Shown here: positions 18,795-26,426 of the stretch, piece after piece
Numbering within the stretch: the stretch's first letter is position 1
Layout of the letters: the number at the start of each line of letters is the position of its first letter
Notes under the pieces: model-generated
Told to the model about the DNA's origin: nothing
Database searches by the model: none
What the model saw: the letters and a program-made list of their open reading frames with translations, nothing else
Translations under genes and position numbers: made by a program
Source of the DNA: Methylobacter sp.
GTDB lineage: Bacteria; Pseudomonadota; Gammaproteobacteria; Methylococcales; Methylomonadaceae
Direction: 5' to 3'
Assembly (NCBI GenBank): GCA_023229605.1
Contig: JALNYY010000001.1
Location: 118,463-182,462, forward strand
Length of the DNA stretch: 64,000 bases

Positions 18795-19870
18795 GACTGG
18801 TCTGTCCGTTCAATGAGATTTTCCACTGGCGCATGGCTGGCCTCAAGTCCCATGGCGATCCGGATCAAGTGCGGGGGCAGGGCCAGCCGCTTTCCTTTCA
18901 GCACGATCCGCAGATGGCGCAATTCCCTGTCACGCAACAAGAGATAGGCAAACCCCCGAGCCAGGTTAAAAACGCTGCGCTTTAGCACCCTCTCCGCTAA
19001 TTGCCAGGTCCAGTGCCGCAGGGTTTCCGTCACCTCACTGATATTGGTGGTCTTCTCCAGCATGACGGGAAAAGGGGCCGGAAGCCTTGAGATGACTTCT
19101 TCGACGCTGCCGAGCTCCGCCAAGTTCAGTAATTGCTGGCCCCCGAGACGATAGTGGGCCGGAATCAGAAGGTAATAGGCTTCTGACGGCGACAGGCGAT
19201 AGATGAAACGGTAACGCAGCAACCAAACCAGGTTGATGCGGTCAATCAGGCTGCCGACCAGAAGTTTCAGATCAACGCCGTCAGCACCACCGATGGCCTG
19301 TGCCCGCTGGCTGAGCCCAGCGTAGAAGCGTGGACCTATCGCCGCATCCAAGGCAAACAGATCCTGGCGTTCCTCCAATACCCTGCGGGCCTGACGCGCG
19401 ATATCCACATAGTAGGCAGTACGCTCCAGATAGCGCAGCAACTCCTTGATGTCCTCCGCACCCAGCAGTTCGTCGACCGGCAAGGTGGTATAGGGACTGA
19501 CGTCGATCAACTGTTCTCGTAGTACGGAAACAGACAGGCCAGTCATTTTGCCGCGAATGATAGCCTTGAGGTTGCTGAGTTCATAGCGGTGCGCCCAGTA
19601 GATAAGAAAATCGCGCGCCCGACCAGAGGTTGCGCGCACGAGCACCGCAAGATCCCCCAGCAAGGGAGTGGTCAGTTCTCGTTCCCAGGCCGCCATATCG
19701 TGGTGCGTTTCCAGGGAGGACGCCGACAACAGACCTTTGGCCTTCAGTATCTCGTTGCTCTGCTCCCGTGAAGCCTCGATCAGCGTTGCGATCTGCGCGT
19801 CGGACAGCAAGCGGTTGGCCAGCAGGGAAACTCGCGCATTAAAATAGGCATAGCGGGCGACGGCACGCAT
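18791..19870 (-). CDS. atpC: A/V-type ATPase subunit C
   Basis: A 359-aa protein starting MRAVARYAYFNARVSLLANR, which gives the usual length of subunit C (about 330-360 aa) and the family N-terminus; upstream in-frame sequence overlaps subunit H and is discarded. All-helical, three-repeat protein that caps the membrane ring and connects it to the central stalk. LIDRINLVWLLRYRFIYRLS is the conserved NxxxLLRxK-like region. Starts 4 bases after the H stop and overlaps I. Confidence 0.88.
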   Translation of the reverse strand: MRAVARYAYFNARVSLLANRLLSDAQIATLIEASREQSNEILKAKGLLSASSLETHHDMAAWERELTTPLLGDLAVLVRATSGRARDFLIYWAHRYELSNLKAIIRGKMTGLSVSVLREQLIDVSPYTTLPVDELLGAEDIKELLRYLERTAYYVDIARQARRVLEERQDLFALDAAIGPRFYAGLSQRAQAIGGADGVDLKLLVGSLIDRINLVWLLRYRFIYRLSPSEAYYLLIPAHYRLGGQQLLNLAELGSVEEVISRLPAPFPVMLEKTTNISEVTETLRHWTWQLAERVLKRSVFNLARGFAYLLLRDRELRHLRIVLKGKRLALPPHLIRIAMGLEASHAPVENLIERTDQS

Positions 19871-19874
19871 GTGG

Positions 19875-20207
19875 CTATTCCCTAGCCGAGTCCAGCAGCA
19901 ACGCGACTGCCGCCTCGACGGCTTCCGATTCGTGTTGTTGCGCGGTGGTCTGAACTTGCACCTTGAACTCTTCGTAATGGCGTTCAAGCTCCTTCAGCGT
20001 TCGAGTTGCCTGTTCCTCCGCTTTCTGCAGAAACTGATCCCGGATGGCAGGAATGCGCGCGGCAAACGCTTCTTCAGCCGCGTGCGCTTCCGCCTTCGTT
20101 TGGTTAATCGTGGCATCGCGTTCGACCTCCGCCTCCTGGACTAAGGATTCCGCCCTCTGCTCAGCTTGCAGGAGTGATTTCAGCACATCATCCATCGCTG
20201 TCTTCAT
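19875..20207 (-). CDS. atpH: A/V-type ATPase subunit H/G (peripheral stalk)
   Basis: A 110-aa charged coiled-coil protein: LQAEQRAESLVQEAEVERD, then AHAAEEAFAARIPAIRDQFL. The heptad helix and position directly before C identify the stalk partner of subunit E (AhaH/NtpF/G names vary). MDDVLKSLL four codons later is an alternative start; no strong ribosome site decides. The encoded protein has no membrane segment. Confidence 0.75.
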   Translation of the reverse strand: MKTAMDDVLKSLLQAEQRAESLVQEAEVERDATINQTKAEAHAAEEAFAARIPAIRDQFLQKAEEQATRTLKELERHYEEFKVQVQTTAQQHESEAVEAAVALLLDSARE

Positions 20208-20215
20208 ATCGACGC

Positions 20216-20446
20216 TCAGCTCTTATCGTCGTCAGCCTTCGCTTGCGAAGGAAATCTCGACAGGATCTCTTTTTCCGCTTCCAACCAGTCCTCCATCTCG
20301 CGTCCGGGCGCAAATCCCCGATTCTCCGCTTTGAGATAAGCCGCTTCGACGATCATTGCTCGAAGAGCCTCCTCATCGATTGGCTGTGTCACCGTATCCT
20401 CAACTTTGAGGGCTGGTTTCTGAACTGATTCTTTGGCCTTTATCAT
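20216..20446 (-). CDS. DUF2934-domain small protein leading the ATPase operon
   Basis: A 76-aa soluble protein. Start MIKAKESV is supported by GAGGAGCAGCGCT. The C-terminal half EEALRAMIVEAAYLKAENRG followed by FAPGREMEDWLEAEKEI is a textbook DUF2934 pattern, a small acidic domain of unknown function. It is first in the operon, 8 bases ahead of subunit H, so it is probably expressed with the ATPase. No role is known; an assembly or stress link is speculation. Confidence 0.8.
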   Translation of the reverse strand: MIKAKESVQKPALKVEDTVTQPIDEEALRAMIVEAAYLKAENRGFAPGREMEDWLEAEKEILSRFPSQAKADDDKS

Positions 20447-20692
20447 AGCGCTGCTCCTCGTAACTTGAACTTGGTATTCCGACAGTTTACACGGTACTCT
20501 TGTTTTAAAGAGATGACTCAATTCATCATCAACACTTCCTAAAACTTAAATCGAAGTATCCCTGTTCTGTCGCAAATATTCAAAGGCCTTAAGCCGTACC
20601 TATTTGCAGACATAACTATTTTACATGATGCCATAAACTGTTTATGAGCGATATGTTTTCCTGGTCAGCTATAGTAACACCAAGAAAAAAAG
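20447..20692. other. Intergenic region upstream of the ATPase operon
   Basis: AT-rich region presumably holding the ATPase promoter; I cannot pick a convincing -35/-10 pair. Its right part is the left flank of the IS110 remnant. Confidence 0.3.
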
Positions 20693-20761
20693 AGCGGGAA
20701 CCCTCAAAATAGAGGTTTTGTTATCAATGACACAACCACTACCATCGGAGGTATTCCCGCT
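20693..20761 (+). ncRNA. Structured leader of an IS110-type element (possible bridge-RNA relic)
   Basis: AGCGGGAA at the start pairs with TTCCCGCT that ends exactly at the transposase start codon, and an inner CCTC/GAGG stem lies inside. The ribosome site CGGAGGT is in the loop. IS110-group elements carry a structured non-coding RNA upstream of the transposase; this could be its degraded 3' part or only a translational hairpin. Confidence 0.3.
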
Positions 20762-20894
20762 ATGAAAAAGCATAGTTATCGTGCCAAAAAAGTCAACGAC
20801 ATTAACTGGAACCTGGTCAAGGAAAATCTGGCAGGAGGTGCTGCTGTGTTAGCCGTCGATGTTGCCAAAGAAAAACAATATGCCTTATTGAGCA
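20762..20894 (+). pseudogene. IS110-family transposase, 5' remnant
   Basis: About 44 codons from MKKHSYRAKKVND to VDVAKEKQYALLS. The DVAKE sequence is the first acidic motif of the RuvC-like DEDD domain of IS110 transposases. After this the homology stops and unrelated sequence follows, so the element is cut. Good ribosome site (CGGAGGT). Confidence 0.6.
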
Positions 20895-20964
20895 CTGGGA
20901 GCCTGTCGGACAGGATTCGGCATTCTGATCATTGTCATGGTGACCTCATAGTTCTTTTACACCG

Positions 20965-21477
20965 TTATATTGAACACTCTATTAGCCATGCAGCATTGCG
21001 CTCTATATCAGGCCACATATCGAGCAGTAATTGCAACACCTCGGCCACATCCGTCACTTCCCAATCTTCACCCATCCAGTCAAGGTCGGATCGTGAAACT
21101 TCATTCATCATGATAGCGTCATCAATGGAATAGGCAATTTCTTCTGCGCTAGTAACTCCATCGGCTATATATTCTGCGACAAGCCCCGCAATGCCAAATA
21201 GCACTCGCCAATTTTCCGGCGCAGGCAAAACAATCAGTCCTAAAGCTAGATTTGTTTCTTCATCTATCAGCACTGTGCCAGGTTCTGCGAATATTTCAAA
21301 CTTACCACGCCACGCACGCTCCCCCTCCTTTATGTTCTGTGAACTGTTTGACCATACTTCAGGCTTACCAACACCGCCGAAATGTGAGCACACAGCGGCA
21401 TGACCGGCTTCGTGAAACGCGGCTTGTCTCTTCTCGCGTTCTGCTATCCTCTTAAGCTGGATTTTGGTTGGCTTCAA
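20965..21477 (-). CDS. HEAGHA-motif protein, M41-like putative metallopeptidase
   Basis: A 170-aa protein read from a TTG preceded by GGAGGAGCATC. Near the N-terminus, KRQAAFHEAGHAAVCSHFGG has the HExxH zinc-peptidase motif in the M41/FtsH context (HEAGHA). LFGIAGLVAEYIADG could supply the distal Asp/Glu ligand as in FtsH. There is no AAA domain or membrane helix. Such free M41-like domains occur in accessory regions and phages; substrate unknown. Confidence 0.55.
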   Translation of the reverse strand: MKPTKIQLKRIAEREKRQAAFHEAGHAAVCSHFGGVGKPEVWSNSSQNIKEGERAWRGKFEIFAEPGTVLIDEETNLALGLIVLPAPENWRVLFGIAGLVAEYIADGVTSAEEIAYSIDDAIMMNEVSRSDLDWMGEDWEVTDVAEVLQLLLDMWPDIERNAAWLIECSI

Positions 21478-21568
21478 GATGCTCCTCCAGTCACTAAACG
21501 TAAACCCAGTTGCACTGGTACAAACTCAATTCCGAGTTGCGCTAATATCCACACTTTTATTTTATGCA

Positions 21569-21907
21569 TCATATTCGGAAGAAATAGAGCAGGTGACGAA
21601 TATAGATTTGCTTACACACCTCTGCGACTTGTGCTGATGAGATATTTGACTTGTTCGCCCAATAATCACAAGATCCCATTGTGTTTGCAAACCAAACCAA
21701 ACCAAACCAAACATCAGGTGAAGTGCTAAGCCATACCGAAAGGCGCAAACCCACCCCTGACGTTACATCGGCCTTACCATTCAGCACTTTAGAAAACGTG
21801 ACACGGGAAACTTGCAATTCTTTTGCCGCCTCTGTTACTGTCATGCCGTCCGATAGCCATTCCCGCAATACTTCGACAGGGTGCGCCGAATTGTGCATTC
21901 TTCTCAT
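21569..21907 (-). pseudogene. higA: HigA-like antitoxin, C-terminus out of frame
   Basis: Ribosome site TAGGAGAA leads to MRRMHNSAHPVEVLREWLSD, then TVTEAAKELQVSRVTFSKVL and LSTSPDVW, the HTH antitoxin HigA. Right after W the frame runs into four TTTGG repeats and leaves the HigA sequence. In the frame obtained with two or five repeats it would read FGLQTQWDL, which fits the family (LQxQxDL). So the present copy number makes a variant C-terminus. Just upstream, codons ending AELVDYLDYH resemble the tail of the HigB toxin, but the rest of HigB is missing. Either a decayed module or a repeat-switched one. Confidence 0.7.
21689..21713 (-). repeat. Pentanucleotide repeat (TTTGG)4 in higA
   Basis: Four exact TTTGG units on the coding strand followed by TTTGC. 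A change of one unit shifts frame by five bases. Located exactly at the point where HigA homology leaves the frame. Confidence 0.9.
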
Positions 21908-22093
21908 ATCAATTTCTCCTAGTGGTAGTCCAAATAATCAACCAGCTCGGCATTTTCGCTTTCTAAGGAATCGCTGATTTAATCCTTTGACAGGACGAAC
22001 GGTAAGTTTTTTTATTTCATTCGTAGTTAGCTTGTCGAATCATAAATGGAAGTGATTTGATACACTTCCAGAGAGATAAAGGCTGTAAGATTT

Positions 22094-22447
22094 TCAGCTC
22101 CCGATCAGCTCGGGTAAAGTGTTAGGGTTAAGCCAAAAAACGGACTCGTAACGGATTACATGCTCACGTTCCATTCGCTCGATAATGGATACGCAGGAAA
22201 ACGCTGATTCAGCATCAAATTCTTCCAATTCGGTCACCCATTTAGCGAGGCTTTCAGTGGAGCCGGAATACATGTAATTAACGGTTTTCCAGTCCCATGC
22301 CCAGAAGCGATAAATCACGCGTAAAACCGCCTCGCTCGTGACACTTAGCGCCATAATATCCAGGGTGCAGCCGTGCTCAGGGTTAGTTTTTCCCTCTTGT
22401 TGAAAAGAAGCAACGGCGAGTGTTTTGGTTGTAGTTTTTTTTGTCAT
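22094..22447 (-). CDS. Hypothetical protein, 117 aa
   Basis: Starts MTKKTTTKTLAVASFQQEG, ends in LNPNTLPELIGS. Mixed helix content with Trp-rich FWAWDWKTVNYMY, no membrane segment, no recognised motif. It lies between the HigA remnant and IS1595 and is probably cargo of the same accessory patch. No function assigned. Confidence 0.45.
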   Translation of the reverse strand: MTKKTTTKTLAVASFQQEGKTNPEHGCTLDIMALSVTSEAVLRVIYRFWAWDWKTVNYMYSGSTESLAKWVTELEEFDAESAFSCVSIIERMEREHVIRYESVFWLNPNTLPELIGS

Positions 22448-22717
22448 ATTTTAGGCTCCGATTTGAAAATTATCTAATTCTGATAATTTATTATAAAGCT
22501 GAATACAACCATTATTTGCTTACTCGCACAAAATTCGTGATGGAGTTCACGCTTTTTTAGCAAGAAATGATGAAAACTCTGTCGCAAAATTTATAAGACC
22601 GAGAGATAATCCATTTTTGTAAGAATTGAATTACCGATGATCAGTTTTAGAGGCGCTCTACAGGCCAAAAAACGGAAAGTTAGAAAATCCATATGAAATC
22701 ACAATGCCATAGATATT

Positions 22718-23746
22718 CCTGATTACCCATAATCTTCAGCCATCTTGAGTAGCCGCATGGGCATAGGTGGAGTTCTGGCCGCAACGTAACATAGGCGAGG
22801 TAGCATATCCTCAAGGACAAATCGCCGATTAAAGCGATAACAAAACTCTGCCAAGTAGCGTGGGAGGTGCTTGTGATTGATGGAGTGATGTGCCCCGTTA
22901 ATCGACCTTTTGACATTACCTATCATCGTGTTGACCCAAGTGAAGGGCTCCAGCGAGACACATTCAGGGCCTCCGCCAGTTACGATGCTGGTATGCTGAC
23001 ACCCTGCCTTGGTAACAGCGGCAAAGCAGGCCAGCCCATCCGAGACCACGAGACTGTTGGCGCTAAGATGGCGCTTAGCCCAACGAGCGATTTCTTTGGA
23101 GCGGAACCCATTAACCACATTCATGTTCATAGCAATGGGATGTCCTTTTTCATTGACTGACACAGCCGCCACGAAGGATGTCTTGTTGGGGGAGCCCCGT
23201 CCACGCTTGCCTCCATGGTGTTCGCCGCCCCAGTACACGTCATCCAGCTGGATGATGCCTGATAGAGGCTTGCTATCATCACGCTCCTTCATGACCTGCA
23301 TCAGCTTCTGCTTGATGCTCCAGGCGGTGTTGTATGAGACGCCCAATTGGCGACGCAAGGAAAGGGCTGAAATGCCCGTTTTTGCCTGTGTGATCAAGTG
23401 GATCGCGAGAAACCAAGTTGTTAACGGTAGTTTCGTCGCAGAAAAAATGGTGCCGCTAATGAGGGAATGTTGATGATGACAGCGGTTGCACTGATAAACT
23501 GCCCTTGTGTTCAGGGTGCAGTAGCTTTGACCTCCACATTCAGGACAAACATAACCTTGAGGCCAGCGCCACTGAAACAAGGCTTTTCGGCACTGTTCTT
23601 CAGTGCCATAATTCTTCATGAATTCACAAAGACTATAGCCTTTTTGGAATTGTACTTTGTTTTTCATGACGTTACCCTCATTCATATGTTGGTACTATCA
23701 GTATAGTCATTTTTGTAAAATTGGCTGCTCTTTATGGGTAATCAGG
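22718..23746. mobile_element. IS1595-family insertion sequence, 1029 bp, with 8-bp target duplication
   Basis: Terminal inverted repeats CCTGATTACCCATAA (left) and TTATGGGTAATCAGG (right) are exact over 15 bases. The flanks are TAGATATT at 22710-22717 and TAGATATT at 23747-23754, a perfect 8-bp duplication as expected for this family. The transposase stop codon lies inside the left repeat. Looks intact and recent. Confidence 0.93.
22723..23667 (-). CDS. IS1595-family transposase (ISXO2-like DDE)
   Basis: A 314-aa protein starting MKNKVQFQKGYSLCEFMKNY, after GAGGGTAACGTC. N-terminal zinc ribbon CPECGGQSY ... YQCNRCHHQHS, then LRRQLGVSYNTAWSIKQKLM helix-turn-helix, then the catalytic domain with IQLDDVYWGGEHHGGKRGRG, VVSDGLACFAAV and NTMIGNVKRSINGAHHSINHKH. 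All parts of an ISXO2-like transposase are present. Confidence 0.92.
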   Translation of the reverse strand: MKNKVQFQKGYSLCEFMKNYGTEEQCRKALFQWRWPQGYVCPECGGQSYCTLNTRAVYQCNRCHHQHSLISGTIFSATKLPLTTWFLAIHLITQAKTGISALSLRRQLGVSYNTAWSIKQKLMQVMKERDDSKPLSGIIQLDDVYWGGEHHGGKRGRGSPNKTSFVAAVSVNEKGHPIAMNMNVVNGFRSKEIARWAKRHLSANSLVVSDGLACFAAVTKAGCQHTSIVTGGGPECVSLEPFTWVNTMIGNVKRSINGAHHSINHKHLPRYLAEFCYRFNRRFVLEDMLPRLCYVAARTPPMPMRLLKMAEDYG

Positions 23747-23933
23747 TAGATATTTGTCTGCCGCAGGTATACACCATAAAATTTACGGATCAGTATTCTT
23801 GCAACATTTAGGGGCTCATCCTGGTAAAAAGCGTGGAAAACTTGCCGGTTTTACAATAAAAGAGCGTCAAAGCTTTCCAGCTGCTAATCACTATCTTATT
23901 GTTTTTAATGCATACTCTATTTTTCTAGACTAA

Positions 23934-24106
23934 AAAAACAGCGCTGAATAGTAGAAAAAATTGAAAGCCGTTTTGCATGCGAAGGAGACATCAACTCCCC
24001 GTGCAGAAGAATTGGGACACGCCATTCAGCTGTAATGTGAACAGACCTCTATCTTAAACTAGCAGGATATTTGTCTGGACTTCGGGGTCCACTTTATTCC
24101 AATCTT
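23934..24106. other. Non-coding stretch before the DUF4365 gene end
   Basis: No gene, repeat or convincing regulatory signal seen. The words ATATTTGTCTG at about 24067 repeat a string at the IS1595 target site, possibly by chance. Confidence 0.3.
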
Positions 24107-25015
24107 CTAAAAGTTGTGTAGTTTTTCTGTTTTCCAGAGGATATTTTTGAAGCCATAATTCGTTTCCTCGAAAAAAAACGACATGCAATTTAAACCGTGT
24201 GACACTTGGCATTTAAGCTGAAATTCTATGTTTTCCTCTTTAGTCATCCATTCTGGACGGTTATTAGCGACAACCTCCGAACATGACGGTAAAAGCTTTA
24301 ACTCGTCTTGGGTAGGCTCTTTTTGACTATAAAGTAGTTGAGCAGCAAGTAACGCAGACTGTAAATAAGTTACCCGTATAAATTCACCATATGTCCATTG
24401 TCCGGATAAAAAACCTGGAAAATTTAATATTACTTGTAACTGTTCAGCTACATATTCGTAATCGCAAGGACGTGGATCGCCATCAAGTTTATACTGAAGA
24501 TCATGAAGGATGCGTGCCACTCCGCATGCTCCATAAAGCCGTTGCGGAAAATGCGATATAAATGCCAGGTGTTCTTTTTTATCCGGCATTAAGTTATTTT
24601 CGGGAATAAAAATTCTCGTAGTTGATTTGTTTTTACGCCAATGCTGGTTATCAAAATTTAAAACGCTTTTTATGTAATCTTGGAGCCAAACATAATAAAA
24701 AACATGTTGTATATTGTTAATAGGGCAAAGCGCAAGGATTATTGGCGTAACAAATCTTTCAGAATAAATAAGCGTGTTTGTTGGCACATCAAAAGCCGAA
24801 ACACCCTGTTGAAATTTAATTGTTTTTTCGGTCCCTTTAATTTGAAACATCAGGATTTGTCCGGTGGGCTTTTGATCTTCAAAGATTTCAGCTTCTAAAT
24901 CAATACCATAATCTCGGCCCGTTTTCTCGCGAAACTCCCATTCCCTTGGTAATGCCATTGGCACAATTTTTCTGGCTTGGGTATCTATTTGATGAGCATC
25001 TATCCTTATATTCAT
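24107..25015 (-). CDS. DUF4365-domain protein, predicted nuclease-like, tail of the type I operon
   Basis: A 302-aa soluble protein. ATG at 25015 lies 10 bases after the hsdS stop, so it is probably read with the restriction genes. N-terminal DUF4365: WEFREKTGRDYGIDLEAEIF, then GQILMFQIKGT, arranged like a PD-(D/E)xK fold (D-I-D, E, QxK). The C-terminal 150 residues are unassigned. DUF4365 proteins are frequent in defence islands, often fused to ATPases; here the domain has its own extension. Nuclease activity is inferred. Confidence 0.7.
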   Translation of the reverse strand: MNIRIDAHQIDTQARKIVPMALPREWEFREKTGRDYGIDLEAEIFEDQKPTGQILMFQIKGTEKTIKFQQGVSAFDVPTNTLIYSERFVTPIILALCPINNIQHVFYYVWLQDYIKSVLNFDNQHWRKNKSTTRIFIPENNLMPDKKEHLAFISHFPQRLYGACGVARILHDLQYKLDGDPRPCDYEYVAEQLQVILNFPGFLSGQWTYGEFIRVTYLQSALLAAQLLYSQKEPTQDELKLLPSCSEVVANNRPEWMTKEENIEFQLKCQVSHGLNCMSFFFEETNYGFKNILWKTEKLHNF

Positions 25016-25025
25016 TACTACAAGA

Positions 25026-26426
25026 TCACAACTGTTTTTTTGCTTTTTTTGAGGGGAGATGCCCTTGTTCTGTCTGAATTCTTGCCAGCAAGGCTTCGGC
25101 ACTATTTTCGCCACTGATGAGCTCGGGGTTTTGTTCGCGCCATTGGGCGGTGAGTTCGCCGCGAAAGGCTTTGGCGAGAATGGCTTGGGTCAGGTGATTG
25201 ACCCGTGTTTGGGCATCTTTGACGCGTTGCTCGATTTGGTCGGCGTAGGTGAAGAGTTGTTCTACTCTGTGGACAATTTCGGTTTGTTCTTCGATTGGGG
25301 GAAGTAAAATGGGTATATCTCGTACTTTATTCAGATTAAGGTTAGGTTGGTTTCCACCTGATGCTGCTTTTCGAGTTTCTTCATAGTTTTCCAGCAATCG
25401 TAATTTAACGAATGATCGTAATGCCTTCTTTTCATCAACAATAATGGCTGCACAGGCTTGATTACAAGTTGCACTGAGTTTTAGTTCAGTAACTTGACCA
25501 CGAGTTTTACCTTCTCCGTACATAGCCAATAATAATGTTCCCGATTTAAAAAGCTTCAAAGAGCAATTTGTAACTGCAAATTCAGTTACAAATTGCTCAG
25601 CTTCATAGCAGAACTCTTTTCCTGTCGTTGCACTGGTAAGCCAAGGCACAGTACCGTTTTCCCAATAAGCTGTCTCAGCTCGTATTGGCGTTTTTCCAGT
25701 AGAAACTATAGCTACCTGTCCAATATTAGTTTCTAACCAATTATCTAAAGTTTCGGTTTTCCGCCAATCTTCCGTCAATTTCCCAGTCACCGCAGCAGCA
25801 AGAACTGATTGACGAAAACGTTTAAGGATTTTGGGAATGGTGTCGAGTCGGATTTTGAGGGTGTCCACCTGCACCAGCAATTCATCCAGTTTGACGGCGA
25901 TTTGTTGTTGCTCTGCGTGTGGAGCTAAAACAAAAGGGGCAGCAATACCGTCTTTTGTTCCCAAGCGAGGCATATTTACGCCGTAGCCAACCTCACTAAC
26001 ATAAGCTAAAAAAATGGGATGTTTTAGCCAGAAAAATAAATATCGGTTATTGAGATTTACACCTCCGGATAATGGGATAATTTCCGTTGTGCATACGCCG
26101 TCTGAATCAGCAACCACCACTTTGTTTAAATATGGTCGAAGCTTGCCATATAAAACATCCCCTTTTTTGAATCTGTTCTTTGTACTTTTAGAGTGGCGAT
26201 CTGAAAAGCTTAACCTTTGAATTATTTTTGAGCTGTCTTTTTGAATGTCTTCCAGCTCTAATACCCATGTATCATCGCTAATATTATTCGGTTCTGCTTT
26301 TTCGATCTTTCCATAATCTACTACACTACCAAGATTTGTTTGCAACCAGTTTTTGGGTAGCAAATTCAACTTCTCGGAGGTCTGATTATCTCCATCAAAA
26401 CCGGACAAAACACTGACATTGATCAT
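25026..26426 (-). CDS. hsdS: Type I restriction-modification specificity subunit
   Basis: A 466-aa subunit with two target-recognition domains and two conserved spacer helices. The first half starts LPKNWLQTNLGSVVDYGK and ends LKRFRQSVLAAAVTGKLTEDW. The second starts NWLETNIGQVAIVSTGKTP and ends LTQAILAKAFRGELTAQW. It picks the bipartite DNA site for both methylation and cutting. Start overlaps hsdM stop by 4 bases. Confidence 0.93.
   Translation of the reverse strand: MINVSVLSGFDGDNQTSEKLNLLPKNWLQTNLGSVVDYGKIEKAEPNNISDDTWVLELEDIQKDSSKIIQRLSFSDRHSKSTKNRFKKGDVLYGKLRPYLNKVVVADSDGVCTTEIIPLSGGVNLNNRYLFFWLKHPIFLAYVSEVGYGVNMPRLGTKDGIAAPFVLAPHAEQQQIAVKLDELLVQVDTLKIRLDTIPKILKRFRQSVLAAAVTGKLTEDWRKTETLDNWLETNIGQVAIVSTGKTPIRAETAYWENGTVPWLTSATTGKEFCYEAEQFVTEFAVTNCSLKLFKSGTLLLAMYGEGKTRGQVTELKLSATCNQACAAIIVDEKKALRSFVKLRLLENYEETRKAASGGNQPNLNLNKVRDIPILLPPIEEQTEIVHRVEQLFTYADQIEQRVKDAQTRVNHLTQAILAKAFRGELTAQWREQNPELISGENSAEALLARIQTEQGHLPSKKAKKQL

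Larger units (their letters stand above)
22693..23933 (+). pseudogene. 67-aa ORF split by the IS1595 element
   Basis: If the element and one TAGATATT copy are removed, 22693-22717 joins 23755-23933 into one open frame: it starts MKSQCHRYLSAAGIHHKIYG and ends YLIVFNAYSIFLD, TAA, after an upstream in-frame stop. I do not recognise the product and its ribosome site is poor. The join being open across the exact target site argues that the insertion hit a reading frame. Confidence 0.35.

Noticed and set aside
20883..20964. CCTGTC-G-GACAGG palindrome as a terminator
   Set aside because: No T-run and no gene ending there; probably the junction left by loss of the IS110 body.
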